This document shows positions 16,065 through 24,556 of a DNA stretch of 64,000 bases, piece after piece (position 1 is the stretch's first letter; each line of letters opens with the position of its first letter). The stretch comes from Phycisphaerae bacterium. Its GTDB lineage: Bacteria; Planctomycetota; Phycisphaerae; UBA1845; Fen-1342. Position numbers and translations under genes: made by a program. The notes under the pieces were generated by a model that was not told the DNA's origin, ran no database searches, and worked only from the letters and a program-made list of their open reading frames with translations. The stretch covers positions 248,001 through 312,000 of the forward strand of contig JAUIEC010000004.1 of NCBI GenBank assembly GCA_030428945.1, read 5' to 3'.

Positions 16065-18302
16065 ATGCGCCAAGTCGTTCGCTGTGCGGTGCTTGTTGTC
16101 ACCGCCCTGACCTTTGCCCCGGCCGGGGCCGAGACCGATCAGGCCGCCTTCTACCGAGCGTACTACCTCGAACACGCCGAGCACCGCCATGCCGAGGCCG
16201 AGGAGATCTACGCCGAAATCGCCCGCAGCGCCGACGGCGCCCTGCGGACGGCCGCCCGGGCTCGCCGCGACAGCATGCGCGAGGAACGCCTCGGCAGCGA
16301 TCTCGCCCGGCTGATGCCGCCCAACGCGCTGGCCTACGTCGAACTGAACCAGCCCGGCAACCAGGCCGAACGCCTGCTGCGGCAACTCGGACTGCTGGCC
16401 GACGAGGGACAGCAGCGGGATGCCGGTGAACTGGCGATCAGCCCGGCACTGGTCCGGGCCGTCGCGGGCCTGAAAGGCATCGCCGGCGCGATCACCGGGA
16501 TCGACCCGGCCAACGAGACCGTCGCGGGCGTCCTGGTACTGCATCCGGGTGACCTCGAACTCGTCCGGGGACTGCTCGAAACGGCGCTGCCGGTCGCGGC
16601 CGATCCGGTCGACGAGATCGACGGCTACACGACGTACAACATCGAGGGCGAAGTCTTCGTCACGCTGACCCACCGCCTGGTGATCGTCAGTCCGCAGCAG
16701 CACGAGATCGCCGGCGTGATCGAGCGCCTCGGCGATGCCGACGCCGAATCGCTGGCCAACAGCCCGCACATGCAGCCGCTGCTGGCCCGCCGGCAGGGGG
16801 GGCTGGTCTACTTCGCCGTCAACTTCGAACCGGTCATGCCGCTGCTTGAAGCCGCCATGGCCGGCGGGGCGGCCGCCAGCGAGGAAATCGCGGTGATCAA
16901 CGCGCTGCTCGATCCCCGCAGTCTGCGGAGCCTGACGGGCGAAGCCGGCGTGGCCGACGACGGGCTGTTCCTCGATGTCACGCTCGAACTGGCCGACTCG
17001 CATCGCAACCTGGTCTTCAACTTCCTGCAGTTGCCGCCGCTCGACGCAACCACGCTGGAGCGCATTCCGCGCGGCGCCGCCGGCTTCTTCGCCGCGGCCC
17101 TGAACCCGCGGACCGTCGGCAGTCCGCTGCCGCCGGACTCGGATGCGCCGCTCCCCATTTCCGGGATGGACATCGGACGCGAGATCTTCGGCAACATCGT
17201 CGGCCTGGCCGCCTTCGTGCTGCCGCCGGGGCCCGGCCCGCAGGCGACCATCGACGGCGAGCCGATTCCCGATGCGGCCGTGATCATCACGGTCAACGAT
17301 CCGGCCCGCTCGCAGGCCCTCTGGACGACCGTGCTGGGTCTGGCCAGCATGGCCGCCAACGACGGTCGGGCCGACAGCGGCGCGGTGACGATCGACGGCG
17401 TCCGGGCCTACCGCTACAACCTGGACGAACTCGATCTGTACCTGGCCACGACCGGCACCGACCTGATCGTCTCGCCCAGCCGCTACGCGATCGGCCGCGC
17501 CCTGGCGACGCGTGACGGTCGCGACAGCCTGGCGGGCGATCCCGGCTTTGCCGCCGTGCTGGACCAGATCGGCAGCGATACGACCATCGCGGCCGGTCTG
17601 CATCCCGGTCGCTGCCTGGAAGTGGCCGAGCCGTTCATGAGCGATCACGACATGGAAGAGGTCGCCCCGGTGCGGGCGATGCTGACTGACACCGTCGCCG
17701 GCCTGGCCGTGACGCACGGCCGCGACACGTTCCGGCTGGTGGCCCGCGTGACGGGCCTGCCGGATGTCGGCGGGCTGGTCTCGCAGTTGATCGCCGAGGA
17801 GCGCGGCCATCGTCACCGGGCGACTCCGCGGCGCTCGTACCGGTCCGATCGGCGTGAGCGTCCCGAACGTCCGGAGCGCATCGCGGCCCCGCGTGAGCGT
17901 GGCGAGCCGGATCCCTGGTCGGCGCTGACCCGGGCCGCCCGTGCGGGTGCCGACGCCGAGGATCTCAAGCGCCTGGCGGGGCGGCTGGCCGACGAGATGG
18001 ACGATGCGAACGAACTGAACAACCGGGCCTGGGCGCTGCTGACCGAGGACTACGGCGCTGCCGCGGTTTCGGCCGCGTGGGTGCTCGCCCGGCGCAGCAA
18101 CGAGTTGAGCGGCTACGACAACTGGGCCTATCTCGACACGCTGGCGCTGGCAGAGTACCGCTCGGGCAACCTGGAAGAGGCGGTCACGCTGCAGCGCAAG
18201 GCGCTCGAACGGGCCGACTCGGACCGGTCCCGGCGGACGGTGCGCGAATCGCTGAAGAAGTTCGAACAGGCCCTGCGCAAGGAGGAACGTGCGCGGAACT
18301 GA
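16065..18302 (+). CDS. Large exported protein with C-terminal TPR-like helices (745 aa), function unknown
   Basis: ATG 16065 starts a clear signal peptide (MRQVVRCAVLVVTALTFAPAGA) with GGGAG eight bases upstream; the 26 extra codons of the longer ORF are not protein-like. Residues 26-80 are helical with a TPR-like repeat (EEIYAEIARSADG). The large middle part contains the sequence MPPNALAYVELNQPG, seen in planctomycete exported proteins with repeated alpha/beta units (DUF3352-like, from memory). Around residue 590 there is an Arg-rich low-complexity linker (RRSYRSDRRERPERPER), then two TPR-like helical pairs to the end. No enzyme motif is seen. A stem-loop follows the gene (18335-18372). Confidence 0.75.
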   Translation: MRQVVRCAVLVVTALTFAPAGAETDQAAFYRAYYLEHAEHRHAEAEEIYAEIARSADGALRTAARARRDSMREERLGSDLARLMPPNALAYVELNQPGNQAERLLRQLGLLADEGQQRDAGELAISPALVRAVAGLKGIAGAITGIDPANETVAGVLVLHPGDLELVRGLLETALPVAADPVDEIDGYTTYNIEGEVFVTLTHRLVIVSPQQHEIAGVIERLGDADAESLANSPHMQPLLARRQGGLVYFAVNFEPVMPLLEAAMAGGAAASEEIAVINALLDPRSLRSLTGEAGVADDGLFLDVTLELADSHRNLVFNFLQLPPLDATTLERIPRGAAGFFAAALNPRTVGSPLPPDSDAPLPISGMDIGREIFGNIVGLAAFVLPPGPGPQATIDGEPIPDAAVIITVNDPARSQALWTTVLGLASMAANDGRADSGAVTIDGVRAYRYNLDELDLYLATTGTDLIVSPSRYAIGRALATRDGRDSLAGDPGFAAVLDQIGSDTTIAAGLHPGRCLEVAEPFMSDHDMEEVAPVRAMLTDTVAGLAVTHGRDTFRLVARVTGLPDVGGLVSQLIAEERGHRHRATPRRSYRSDRRERPERPERIAAPRERGEPDPWSALTRAARAGADAEDLKRLAGRLADEMDDANELNNRAWALLTEDYGAAAVSAAWVLARRSNELSGYDNWAYLDTLALAEYRSGNLEEAVTLQRKALERADSDRSRRTVRESLKKFEQALRKEERARN

Positions 18303-18334
18303 GCGCGAAACCCCGGCCGGGCTTCTGATCCTGT

Positions 18335-18372
18335 CGCGGACTCCCGGGCGTGCCGGCGCTCGGGAGTCCGCG
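18335..18372 (+). terminator. Strong stem-loop after the 745-aa gene (no U-tract)
   Basis: CGCGGACTCCCG and CGGGAGTCCGCG form a perfect 12-bp stem with a 14-base loop, 32 bases after the stop codon. No T-run follows, so it may stabilise the 3' end or need Rho rather than be a true intrinsic terminator. Confidence 0.45.
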
Positions 18373-18398
18373 GCTGCGCAATCCGGCGCAGGCGATTG

Positions 18399-18427
18399 TT
18401 GCGTCCGGTTCGGCCTGTGCGTATCGT
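18399..18427 (+). promoter_or_regulatory. Possible promoter of the YkgJ-hisS pair
   Basis: TTGCGT (18399-18404), 17-base spacer, TATCGT (18422-18427), 73 bases before the YkgJ start. The same -10 variant TATCGT is used at the trp leader promoter. Confidence 0.4.
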
Positions 18428-18499
18428 TCCGGGAGCGGGGGGCCGCCGGGCAGTCTGGCAAATGTCCGGCGCGATCGCTCCAGGAGCAAGGAAGCAACG

Positions 18500-19027
18500 A
18501 TGCCGGGGATTCTCTGCGAACACTGCACGGGCTACTGCTGTCGCTACATCGCGCTGCCGATTGACGAGCCGGACGGCAAGAAGGACTTCGACGACATCCG
18601 CTGGTACCTGCTGCACGAGGGCGTCGCGGTCTTCGTCGAGGACGGCGAGTGGTTCATCAACATCCAGACCACCTGCCGCCACCTGCAGCCCGATTACCGC
18701 TGCGGCATCTACGAGACGCGGCCGCAGATCTGCCGCGACTACTCGACCGACAACTGCGACTACCACTCCGGCGACTACGGCTGGGAGCAGCACTTCACCG
18801 CGCCCGAGCATCTCGACGAATACATGCAGATGCACGCGGCCGAGAAGCGCCTCAAGGCGGCCGCCAAGCGCGACGCCCGCAAGACCCGCGACAAGGACAA
18901 GCACAAGCAGAAGATGCGGGCCGGGCTGAAGGTGCGTCTGCGCCGCAAGGCCCGCCAGCTTGCGTCCGGTTACGTGACCGCTGAGAAGGACATCACCGGC
19001 ACGCCGCTCCCGCAGTTGAGGTTGTAG
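18500..19027 (+). CDS. YkgJ-family cysteine cluster protein with basic tail (175 aa)
   Basis: CEHCTGYCCRYIALP near the N-terminus is the CxxCxxxCC cluster, followed by CRHLQPDYRCGIYETRPQICRDYSTDNCDY, which holds the remaining conserved cysteines of the family. The last 65 residues are extremely rich in Lys and Arg (RDARKTRDKDKHKQKMRAG) and are not part of the family domain; they could bind RNA or DNA. Start ATG 18500 has AGGAAG six bases upstream. hisS follows after four bases, so the two are probably one transcript; a link with tRNA charging is suggestive but unproven. Confidence 0.85.
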   Translation: MPGILCEHCTGYCCRYIALPIDEPDGKKDFDDIRWYLLHEGVAVFVEDGEWFINIQTTCRHLQPDYRCGIYETRPQICRDYSTDNCDYHSGDYGWEQHFTAPEHLDEYMQMHAAEKRLKAAAKRDARKTRDKDKHKQKMRAGLKVRLRRKARQLASGYVTAEKDITGTPLPQLRL

Positions 19028-19031
19028 ACGG

Positions 19032-20327
19032 GTGAAGATTCAGACACCGCCTGGAATGCGGGATTTCTATCCCGACGACATGCGCCTGCAGAACTGGCTC
19101 TTCACGCACTGGCGGCAGGTTTCGCTGACGCATGGGTTCGAGGAGTACGAGGCCCCGATCTTCGAGTTTCTCGACCTGTACCGGCTCAAGAGCGGCGACG
19201 AGATCGTCTCGGAGGTCTTCAGCTTCGAGGATCGCGGTGGCCGCAACTTCGCGATCCGCCCGGAGATGACGCCGAGCCTGGCTCGGATGGTCGCCGCCCG
19301 GGCCAACGCTTTGCCGCGCCCGATCAAGTGGTTCAGCCTGCCGCGGATGTGCCGGGCCGAACGACCGCAGCGCGGCCGCCTGCGCGAGTTCTTCCAGTGG
19401 AACGCCGACGTGCTCGGACCCGAGGATGCCCTCGCCGACGCCGAGGTGATCGCCGTGGTCGTCGCGTTCCTGCGGGCGGTCGGGCTGGGGCCCGACGATG
19501 TCGCGGTGCGGGTCAATCATCGCCGCGTCGCGGCCGCGGCCCTGCAGACCCTCGGCGTCCCGGCCGACGGCGTCGTCGCGGCCTTCGGACTGATCGACAA
19601 GATCGAGCGGATGCCGGCCGACAAGTTCGCGGCCGCCTGGAACGATCTGCCGTTCGCCTCCGCCTGCGGGGTCGACGCGGTTCGCGGGTTCCTGGGTGAA
19701 GCAACGCTGGAGCGCTGCCTGGACCTCGCGGCGCAGTCGGGCGAGGACGGCGCGGCGCAGGCCGAGCAGTTCACGCAGTTGTGGCGGCAACTTGAGGCGT
19801 TCGGTGTGGCCGGGATGTGCACGTTCGATCTGCGGATCGTGCGGGGCCTGGCGTACTACACGGGGTCGGTGTTCGAGGCGCACCCGAAGCAGGGGGGCCT
19901 GCGGGCGTTGTGTGGTGGGGGGCGTTACGACGACCTGACGGGTCTGCTCGACGGCCCGCGCGTGCCGGGGGTCGGGTTCGGGATGGGTGACGTGCCGGTG
20001 CTCGAGTTCCTGCGTGAACTCGATCGACTGCCGAGCCCGGAACGGACGCTGGACGCGTTCGTGATCGACGCCGACGCGGACCTGTTCGCCCGGGCGCTGG
20101 AACTGGTCGGGCACCTGCGGGCGGCAGGCCTGCGGGTCGATTTCTCGTACAAGCGGACCGGCGTCGGCAAGCAGTTCAAGCAGGCCACCCAGCGCGGCGC
20201 GCGACACGCGATCGTGCTCGGCGACGAACTGAAGGACCGCAACGAGGTGGTGATCAAGGACCTCGTCAGCGGCACGCAGCGGACGATCGACTGGGATGCG
20301 TTCTGCGCCGATCCGAAACTCGACTGA
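19032..20327 (+). CDS. hisS: Histidine--tRNA ligase
   Basis: 431 residues, GTG start. Class II motifs: TPPGMRDFYPDDM at the N-terminus, motif 2 MCRAERPQRGRLREFFQWNADVLG, the HisRS-specific RGLAYYTGSVFE, GGGRYDDL and GVGFGMGDVPV of motif 3, and a C-terminal anticodon-binding domain (VIDADADLFARALELV...). It charges tRNA-His. Histidine is also the substrate of EgtD encoded at 34.9 kb, with no visible regulatory connection. The gene is followed by an orphan gene flanked by inverted repeats. Confidence 0.96.
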   Translation: MKIQTPPGMRDFYPDDMRLQNWLFTHWRQVSLTHGFEEYEAPIFEFLDLYRLKSGDEIVSEVFSFEDRGGRNFAIRPEMTPSLARMVAARANALPRPIKWFSLPRMCRAERPQRGRLREFFQWNADVLGPEDALADAEVIAVVVAFLRAVGLGPDDVAVRVNHRRVAAAALQTLGVPADGVVAAFGLIDKIERMPADKFAAAWNDLPFASACGVDAVRGFLGEATLERCLDLAAQSGEDGAAQAEQFTQLWRQLEAFGVAGMCTFDLRIVRGLAYYTGSVFEAHPKQGGLRALCGGGRYDDLTGLLDGPRVPGVGFGMGDVPVLEFLRELDRLPSPERTLDAFVIDADADLFARALELVGHLRAAGLRVDFSYKRTGVGKQFKQATQRGARHAIVLGDELKDRNEVVIKDLVSGTQRTIDWDAFCADPKLD

Positions 20328-20348
20328 CGCTGGCGAGAACGCACCTCA

Positions 20349-21136
20349 ACGCAACATAATCCATGGCAGCGGTGATCGCGGTGGGCGACTGGACGGCACA
20401 GATCGGGCACACCATGCTGCAGACCGAAAGCGGCGTGCTCTCCCTGGTTCCGCCGAACGACGAATTCCTTCGGGACCTACGGGTCGCCTGGCCGTTCGGC
20501 TACGCGGTCGGCGAGATGAACGGGCAGTGCGTCGTGGCGTTGGGGCTGCAGCGCGGCGAGATCGAAGTCCCGCTGTTCAAGATCCAGCAGGTCGAGCAGC
20601 CCGAGCGGGAAGCCAGGGGCTGGATGGTCATCAACAGCGTGCGACTCGCCGCGGGACTCGCGACCTACATCCAGCAGCCGCGTTCCGGCGTCCTCGTATG
20701 CGGCGTCTACATGAAACAGAAGCCGGCCGGGTTTGAGACCGGCGTCGTCATCTGGCCGGCGTCGATCCCGTACGATGACAACGCGTGTGCGCGGCTGTCG
20801 GTGGATCTTCTGCAGACGATGCGTGGACTGGCGGGCTTTCCCAAGCCGCCGGTAATCGGATTGGATCACCGGGTCCGTTCGCAGGTGGGCATGGTGCAGT
20901 TGTTGTTCCTGGCCGTGGGTCAGAAGTTGGCCTGCCTGAAGACGACGTTGCCGGACAAGTCACCGGTCTGGGACACGTGCGTCGAGCATGGCATCGCGGA
21001 GATGGTGCATCTGCCGTGTGCGCCGGCGACGCTTCCCGGGGCCGCCCAGCAGGGCGAATCGAGGCTGCATCTGCCGCCATTGCCCCCGCAATTCGCGAAA
21101 GATGAATAACGTCCGATAATATATATTATGTTGCGT
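20349..21136. repeat. Perfect 12-bp inverted repeat bracketing one gene
   Basis: ACGCAACATAAT at 20349-20360 recurs as its exact reverse complement ATTATGTTGCGT at 21125-21136, so the 248-codon gene between them is bracketed. The right copy overlaps a 14-base perfect palindrome ATAATATATATTAT (21116-21129), striking in this G+C-rich sequence. No target-site duplication is visible and the enclosed gene is not a transposase. Confidence 0.65.
20363..21109 (+). CDS. Hypothetical protein (248 aa) inside the 12-bp inverted repeat
   Basis: ATG 20363 begins three bases after the left inverted repeat; a second in-frame ATG at 20414 (MLQTESG) is an alternative. No good ribosome site precedes either. 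The protein is a mixed alpha/beta sequence without membrane segments or signal peptide: GVLSLVPPNDEFLRDLRVAW, GWMVINSVRLAAGLATYIQ, GVYMKQKPAGFETGVVIWPASIPYDDNACARLSVDLLQ. I do not recognise a family. The frame is chosen over a 130-codon antisense ORF because its composition is more protein-like and the frame is longer. The enclosed position suggests recent acquisition. Confidence 0.6.
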   Translation: MAAVIAVGDWTAQIGHTMLQTESGVLSLVPPNDEFLRDLRVAWPFGYAVGEMNGQCVVALGLQRGEIEVPLFKIQQVEQPEREARGWMVINSVRLAAGLATYIQQPRSGVLVCGVYMKQKPAGFETGVVIWPASIPYDDNACARLSVDLLQTMRGLAGFPKPPVIGLDHRVRSQVGMVQLLFLAVGQKLACLKTTLPDKSPVWDTCVEHGIAEMVHLPCAPATLPGAAQQGESRLHLPPLPPQFAKDE

Positions 21137-21340
21137 AACAGGTCTGGCACCGGCCAGAGGGTAAAGACAGGGACTGCCGAGCCCTCGGCCAGATCGGCCG
21201 CGTCCGCCCCCCGGGACGGTTGCCGGCAGGTGTCACCGCCAAGGCAAAGGACGCGGTATACTTCCCGCCCTCCGGCGTTCGCGGATTCTGGGCCGCGGAT
21301 CGGACCGGGCCACGAAACCTCTTCCTTGGGAACATGATTG

Positions 21341-22132
21341 ATGCGCAAGATCTGGCTTGGCGTAACGCTGCTCACGCTGCTGTCTGGTGGCTGTCCGACG
21401 ACCTCTGACGGCGGATCGGCCGGAAAGCAGATTGCACTTCGCGTCTACGGCGAAGCGTTCATCGAAGAGCAGATCCCCGCCAGCGAAACCGACGGCTGGA
21501 CGATCACCTTCGATCGCTTCCTGATCTGCATCGGGGCGGTCGAGATCGAGCGCGGCGGGACGACCCTCGCGACGACGGACGGTTACCGCGTCTTCGACCT
21601 GGCGGCTTCGTCGGGCGGATCGGGGTTCGCACTGGCGATGCTCGACGTGGACGCGACCGATGGACTGCACCGTCTGCGCTACCGCGTCGCGCCCGCCGCG
21701 GACGCGACGGCCGGGAACGCCACCGCGGACGATGTGGCCTTGTTGCAGGACAACGGGTATTCGATCTATGTCGAACTGACCGCGACGGACGGATCCGAGA
21801 CACGCCAGGTCACCCTCGGCTTCACGACGGCGACCCGCTACAGCGGTTGCTTCACGACGATCGATTTCGACGAGCAGGGCGCCGCGTCGGTTGAACTGAC
21901 GATCCACGGCGATCACCTGTTCTACGCCGAGTTGCGCGACCACGCCGCCGTCCGCTTCGCGGAGATTGCCGCGGCCGACGGCGACGCGGACGGCACGATC
22001 ACCCGCGACGAACTCGCGACGGCCGCGACGGTCTCCCGGGCGTCGGACCTGGCGGCGTTGATGGATGCACTGGTGCAGACGGTTGGTCACATCGACGGCG
22101 AAGGCCACTGCCTGGTCGCCACGCCGGAGTGA
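21341..22132 (+). CDS. EF-hand-containing lipoprotein (263 aa)
   Basis: The N-terminus MRKIWLGVTLLTLLSGGC ends in a lipobox (SGGC), so it should be secreted and lipid-anchored. The middle is beta-rich (ALRVYGEAFIEEQIP, WTITFDRFLICIGAVEI, YSIYVELTATDG). Near residue 215 DGDADGTITRDEL is a complete EF-hand calcium loop (D-x-D-x-D-G-T-I-x-x-x-E). The protein ends soon after (HIDGEGHCLVATPE). An upstream TATACT (21257-21262) could be a -10 box, without a clear -35. The in-frame TTG at 21338 is an alternative start. Calcium binding is well supported by motif; function unknown. Confidence 0.78.
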   Translation: MRKIWLGVTLLTLLSGGCPTTSDGGSAGKQIALRVYGEAFIEEQIPASETDGWTITFDRFLICIGAVEIERGGTTLATTDGYRVFDLAASSGGSGFALAMLDVDATDGLHRLRYRVAPAADATAGNATADDVALLQDNGYSIYVELTATDGSETRQVTLGFTTATRYSGCFTTIDFDEQGAASVELTIHGDHLFYAELRDHAAVRFAEIAAADGDADGTITRDELATAATVSRASDLAALMDALVQTVGHIDGEGHCLVATPE

Positions 22133-22187
22133 TCTCTTCTCCGAAACCGAGAGCATTCAACGTGACGTTCGGGAGACCTGGCCGGCC

Positions 22188-23666
22188 CTATTCGTTCGCG
22201 GCCGTGGCGACGGCTCGCGTGATCGCGACCTGGTCGGCGTAACGCAGGTCGATCGTCGTGTCGGACGGCCGACCGGTCGGGTCGAGGATCGCGACCGTCG
22301 GCGTCATCGGGGCGCCGGCGTGGGCCCGGATGACCTGGGCCCGCTGGCCGTTTCCGAGTTGCACGAAACTGCCGATCGGGTACAGCGACATGACATCCAG
22401 GAACGACTTGAGCGCCGCCCGGTCGAAGCGGTTCCGGCGGCACTCGCGCAGCAGTTCCTGCATCGCCTGGTGCGGCAGGTGCGCCGTGCGATACGGCCGG
22501 GGACGGGTCATCGCCGCGTAGGCGTCGGCGATCGCCACCACCCGGGCACCCGGATGAATCGACGCGTTCAGCCGGCCACGCGGATAGCCGCTCCCGTCGG
22601 TCCGCTCGTGCACCTGGAAACTGATGTTGGCGGTCAGCGGCGAAACGCCGCGGGCATTCTCGAGCCGATCGCAGGTGTAGGTCGGGTGCCGGCGGATCTG
22701 CTGCCACTCGGCCGGCGTCAGGGCCCGCCCGGCCATGCGGATCTCCGGCGACAGTCGCAGCATGCCGATGTCCTGGAAGATCGCCCCGAGCCCGACCTGC
22801 TGAATCTGCTCGCGGTCCATGCCAAGCTGGTGCAGCGTCGCGACACTCAGCATCGCGACGTTGACGCAGTGGTCGAACAGGTACTCGCCCAGCGAACGCT
22901 GCGTCGCGACCGCCAGGCTCAGCAGATCCGGATCGAGCGCGACCATGTCCGAGAAGTCGGCCACCAGCGTCTTGACCTTGTCGGTGTGCATCGAGCGCCC
23001 GCGTGCGAGAGCCGCGCACAGATCCTGAAGCTCGTGGGCCGCATCGGCGTGCCGTTCGAGGCTGCGAGCGGTCTCGGCCCGCAGGTCGCGGAGCTTCAGG
23101 CCGCCCTCGACCGCCCCGCCACGCAGCGGCCGGCTGGCCTTGGTGGCCTGCGCGATGTCGTCGGCGTGCATGCGGACCGTCAGGGCGCCCCGCTGCCGCA
23201 GAAGGAACAGGAAGCGGGCCGAGATCTCGTGGCCGGCCGACAGCAGCAGCGCGCCGCGCGGATCGTACAGGTCCTGCTGCAGCACGCTGCCGACCCGCAA
23301 CTGGTCGATCGGAACAAGCTGACCGTCGAGGCCCGGTTCGGGCTCGGTGGCATCGCCGAGGACGGGGACGGTGTCGGCCGCGGCAACCGGCGCGGTTGCG
23401 GCGGTTGAGGCCTTGCTGGCGAGCGTCAGCCTGGCGCCACCGGAGGCGGATTTGATCACGGTCCGCTCGGGCGCTTCGGGCAGGAGTTCGGCGGGCCATT
23501 CTTCGCCGACGAACAGTCCGCGGAAACGCCGCCCGGCCAGGCTGGCGAGGTGTTGTTCGTTGATCACCAGCCCGGCGGGCAACAGGGTGGTCCCCTGCTG
23601 ATCGCAGACATTGCCCGGCAGTTCCATGCCGAGGGTGATCGTTTCTATCGGTACTTTGCGCAGCAT
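22188..23666 (-). CDS. HD-GYP-type domain protein with altered metal-binding residues
   Basis: 492 residues. The C-terminal third follows the HD-GYP (c-di-GMP phosphodiesterase) pattern: HCVNVAMLSVATLHQLGM, GLGAIFQDIGMLRLSPEI, RRHPTYTCDRL, VHERTDGSGYPRGRL, VVAIADAYAAMTRPRPYR. The HD dyad reads Gln298-Asp299 instead of His-Asp, and the HHE of the second ligand group reads VHE, so two of the usual iron ligands are missing, while GYP is intact. The N-terminal part (MLRKVPIETITLGMELPGNVCDQQGTTLLPAG, repeated in LRVGSVLQQDLYDPRGALLLSAG) is the small domain common in front of HD-GYP proteins. It is probably a c-di-GMP binder rather than an enzyme. First codon could be GTG 23669. Confidence 0.85.
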   Translation of the reverse strand: MLRKVPIETITLGMELPGNVCDQQGTTLLPAGLVINEQHLASLAGRRFRGLFVGEEWPAELLPEAPERTVIKSASGGARLTLASKASTAATAPVAAADTVPVLGDATEPEPGLDGQLVPIDQLRVGSVLQQDLYDPRGALLLSAGHEISARFLFLLRQRGALTVRMHADDIAQATKASRPLRGGAVEGGLKLRDLRAETARSLERHADAAHELQDLCAALARGRSMHTDKVKTLVADFSDMVALDPDLLSLAVATQRSLGEYLFDHCVNVAMLSVATLHQLGMDREQIQQVGLGAIFQDIGMLRLSPEIRMAGRALTPAEWQQIRRHPTYTCDRLENARGVSPLTANISFQVHERTDGSGYPRGRLNASIHPGARVVAIADAYAAMTRPRPYRTAHLPHQAMQELLRECRRNRFDRAALKSFLDVMSLYPIGSFVQLGNGQRAQVIRAHAGAPMTPTVAILDPTGRPSDTTIDLRYADQVAITRAVATAANE

Positions 23667-23797
23667 CACAACTCGCAGGCCCCGCCCAGGGGCTGCCGAT
23701 ATCGGTGAGACTCTCTCAAAGAATAGAATCGGGTGGCCGCAAATGAGAAATAAGTACCGCGGGTGGTTTCACACGCGCAGAAGCTGCGCCTGTGCGG

Positions 23798-23870
23798 GTG
23801 AAAGGGTGCAGGAGTGAAAGAGGGAGTTGATGCCCCCCCTTTTCACTCCTTCACATTCTCGCCTTTCCAC
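23798..23870. repeat. Inverted octad-repeat array (hairpin B)
   Basis: GTGAAAGG, GTGCAGGA, GTGAAAGA on the left; on the right the reverse-complement units GTGAAAAG, GTGAAGGA, GCGAGAAT, GTGGAAAG. GGAGTGAAA pairs with TTTCACTCC (9 bp). It directly abuts the stop codon of the 108-aa gene and could end that minus-strand transcript. A smaller hairpin, GCGCAG-AAG-CTGCGC, lies just left (about 23775-23789). Confidence 0.75.
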
Positions 23871-24197
23871 CTACTTCCCGGGCGGAAGCGGCAGGCGATC
23901 GAGCGGGATGCGCTGCAGGATGTTGAAGTCGCGCTTGTTGCGCAGTTCGTAGACGATCGCGGTCTTGACGGCCGCGTCGACGACCATCAGGTTCTCGCGG
24001 GCATTGCTGATCTGGTGCGTCAGGATGATGTAATCGTCCTGGCGGTCGACGTGTCCGATCGCCTGAGCCGAACGCGGTGTGGAGGTGACCAGCAGGAATC
24101 CGACGAACAGGATCGTCGCGGTCACGGCCAGGATGCCGATCGTGAAGTTCTTGCCGTCGAGCGGGACGCCGGCCTGGTTGTGGTCTTGCATCTGCAT
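23871..24197 (-). CDS. Small membrane protein of the sigma-factor cluster (108 aa)
   Basis: After 17 polar residues one membrane segment NFTIGILAVTATILFVGFLLV is followed by a soluble region TSTPRSAQAIGHVDRQDDYIILTHQISNARENLMVVDAAVKTAIVYELRNKRDFNILQ. The latter resembles the soluble part of the neighbouring 98-aa protein (VSGEIQDQFDAVYVLDLTTRNLYAFVYDQ): both have a hydrophobic-alternating, short beta-propeller-like blade ending in a residue pair before LK/DL. Likely last gene of the minus-strand run 25983-23871. No known family. Confidence 0.7.
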   Translation of the reverse strand: MQMQDHNQAGVPLDGKNFTIGILAVTATILFVGFLLVTSTPRSAQAIGHVDRQDDYIILTHQISNARENLMVVDAAVKTAIVYELRNKRDFNILQRIPLDRLPLPPGK

Positions 24198-24210
24198 GAT
24201 TCGAGCCCCC

Positions 24211-24507
24211 CTACTCGTTCCGGAAGTCGCGTTTCAGGTCGCGGGCCTGCACCAGCTTGAGTTGCCGGGCCCCCTGGTCGTAGACGAACGCGTACAGGTT
24301 GCGGGTGGTCAGGTCCAGCACGTAGACGGCGTCGAACTGGTCCTGGATCTCGCCGGACACGACCATGTAGTTGTTGCTCAGGCCCGGCGCTGCGCTCTGC
24401 AGGTTCGCGGCCAGGGCCGACTTCGGCTCGGTCGTGGCCGAGACAAGCCCGGTCAGCAGGGCCAGGTTGACGACCGCCAGGGCGGCCAGCAGCAGGTTTC
24501 GTTTCAT
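24211..24507 (-). CDS. Small exported or membrane-anchored protein (98 aa)
   Basis: MKRNLLLAALAVVNLALLTGLVSA is a signal peptide or anchor; the start has GAGGAA at six bases. The rest (NNYMVVSGEIQDQFDAVYVLDLTTRNLYAFVYDQGARQ split over one beta-rich unit) ends with the charged LKLVQARDLKRDFRNE, whose RDFRN resembles KRDFNI of the 108-aa protein next door. The two may be paralogues that arose by duplication. Thirteen bases separate them. Confidence 0.72.
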   Translation of the reverse strand: MKRNLLLAALAVVNLALLTGLVSATTEPKSALAANLQSAAPGLSNNYMVVSGEIQDQFDAVYVLDLTTRNLYAFVYDQGARQLKLVQARDLKRDFRNE

Positions 24508-24556
24508 GACGGTTCCTCGCGGGCCGGGCGCGGGCGCCGGCCGGGATGGTGCGGGC

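Noticed and set aside
19032-20327. T-box or riboswitch upstream of hisS
   Set aside because: Only four bases separate hisS from the YkgJ gene; no leader RNA is possible directly before it.
21137-21340. Gene in the 200 bases before the EF-hand lipoprotein
   Set aside because: The short ORFs on both strands have no ribosome site and Arg/Pro-rich shadow-like composition; only a possible -10 box (TATACT) is of note.
22065-23408. 447-codon plus-strand ORF opposite the HD-GYP gene
   Set aside because: Antisense to a clear domain protein; overlaps the real lipoprotein gene end without ribosome site.
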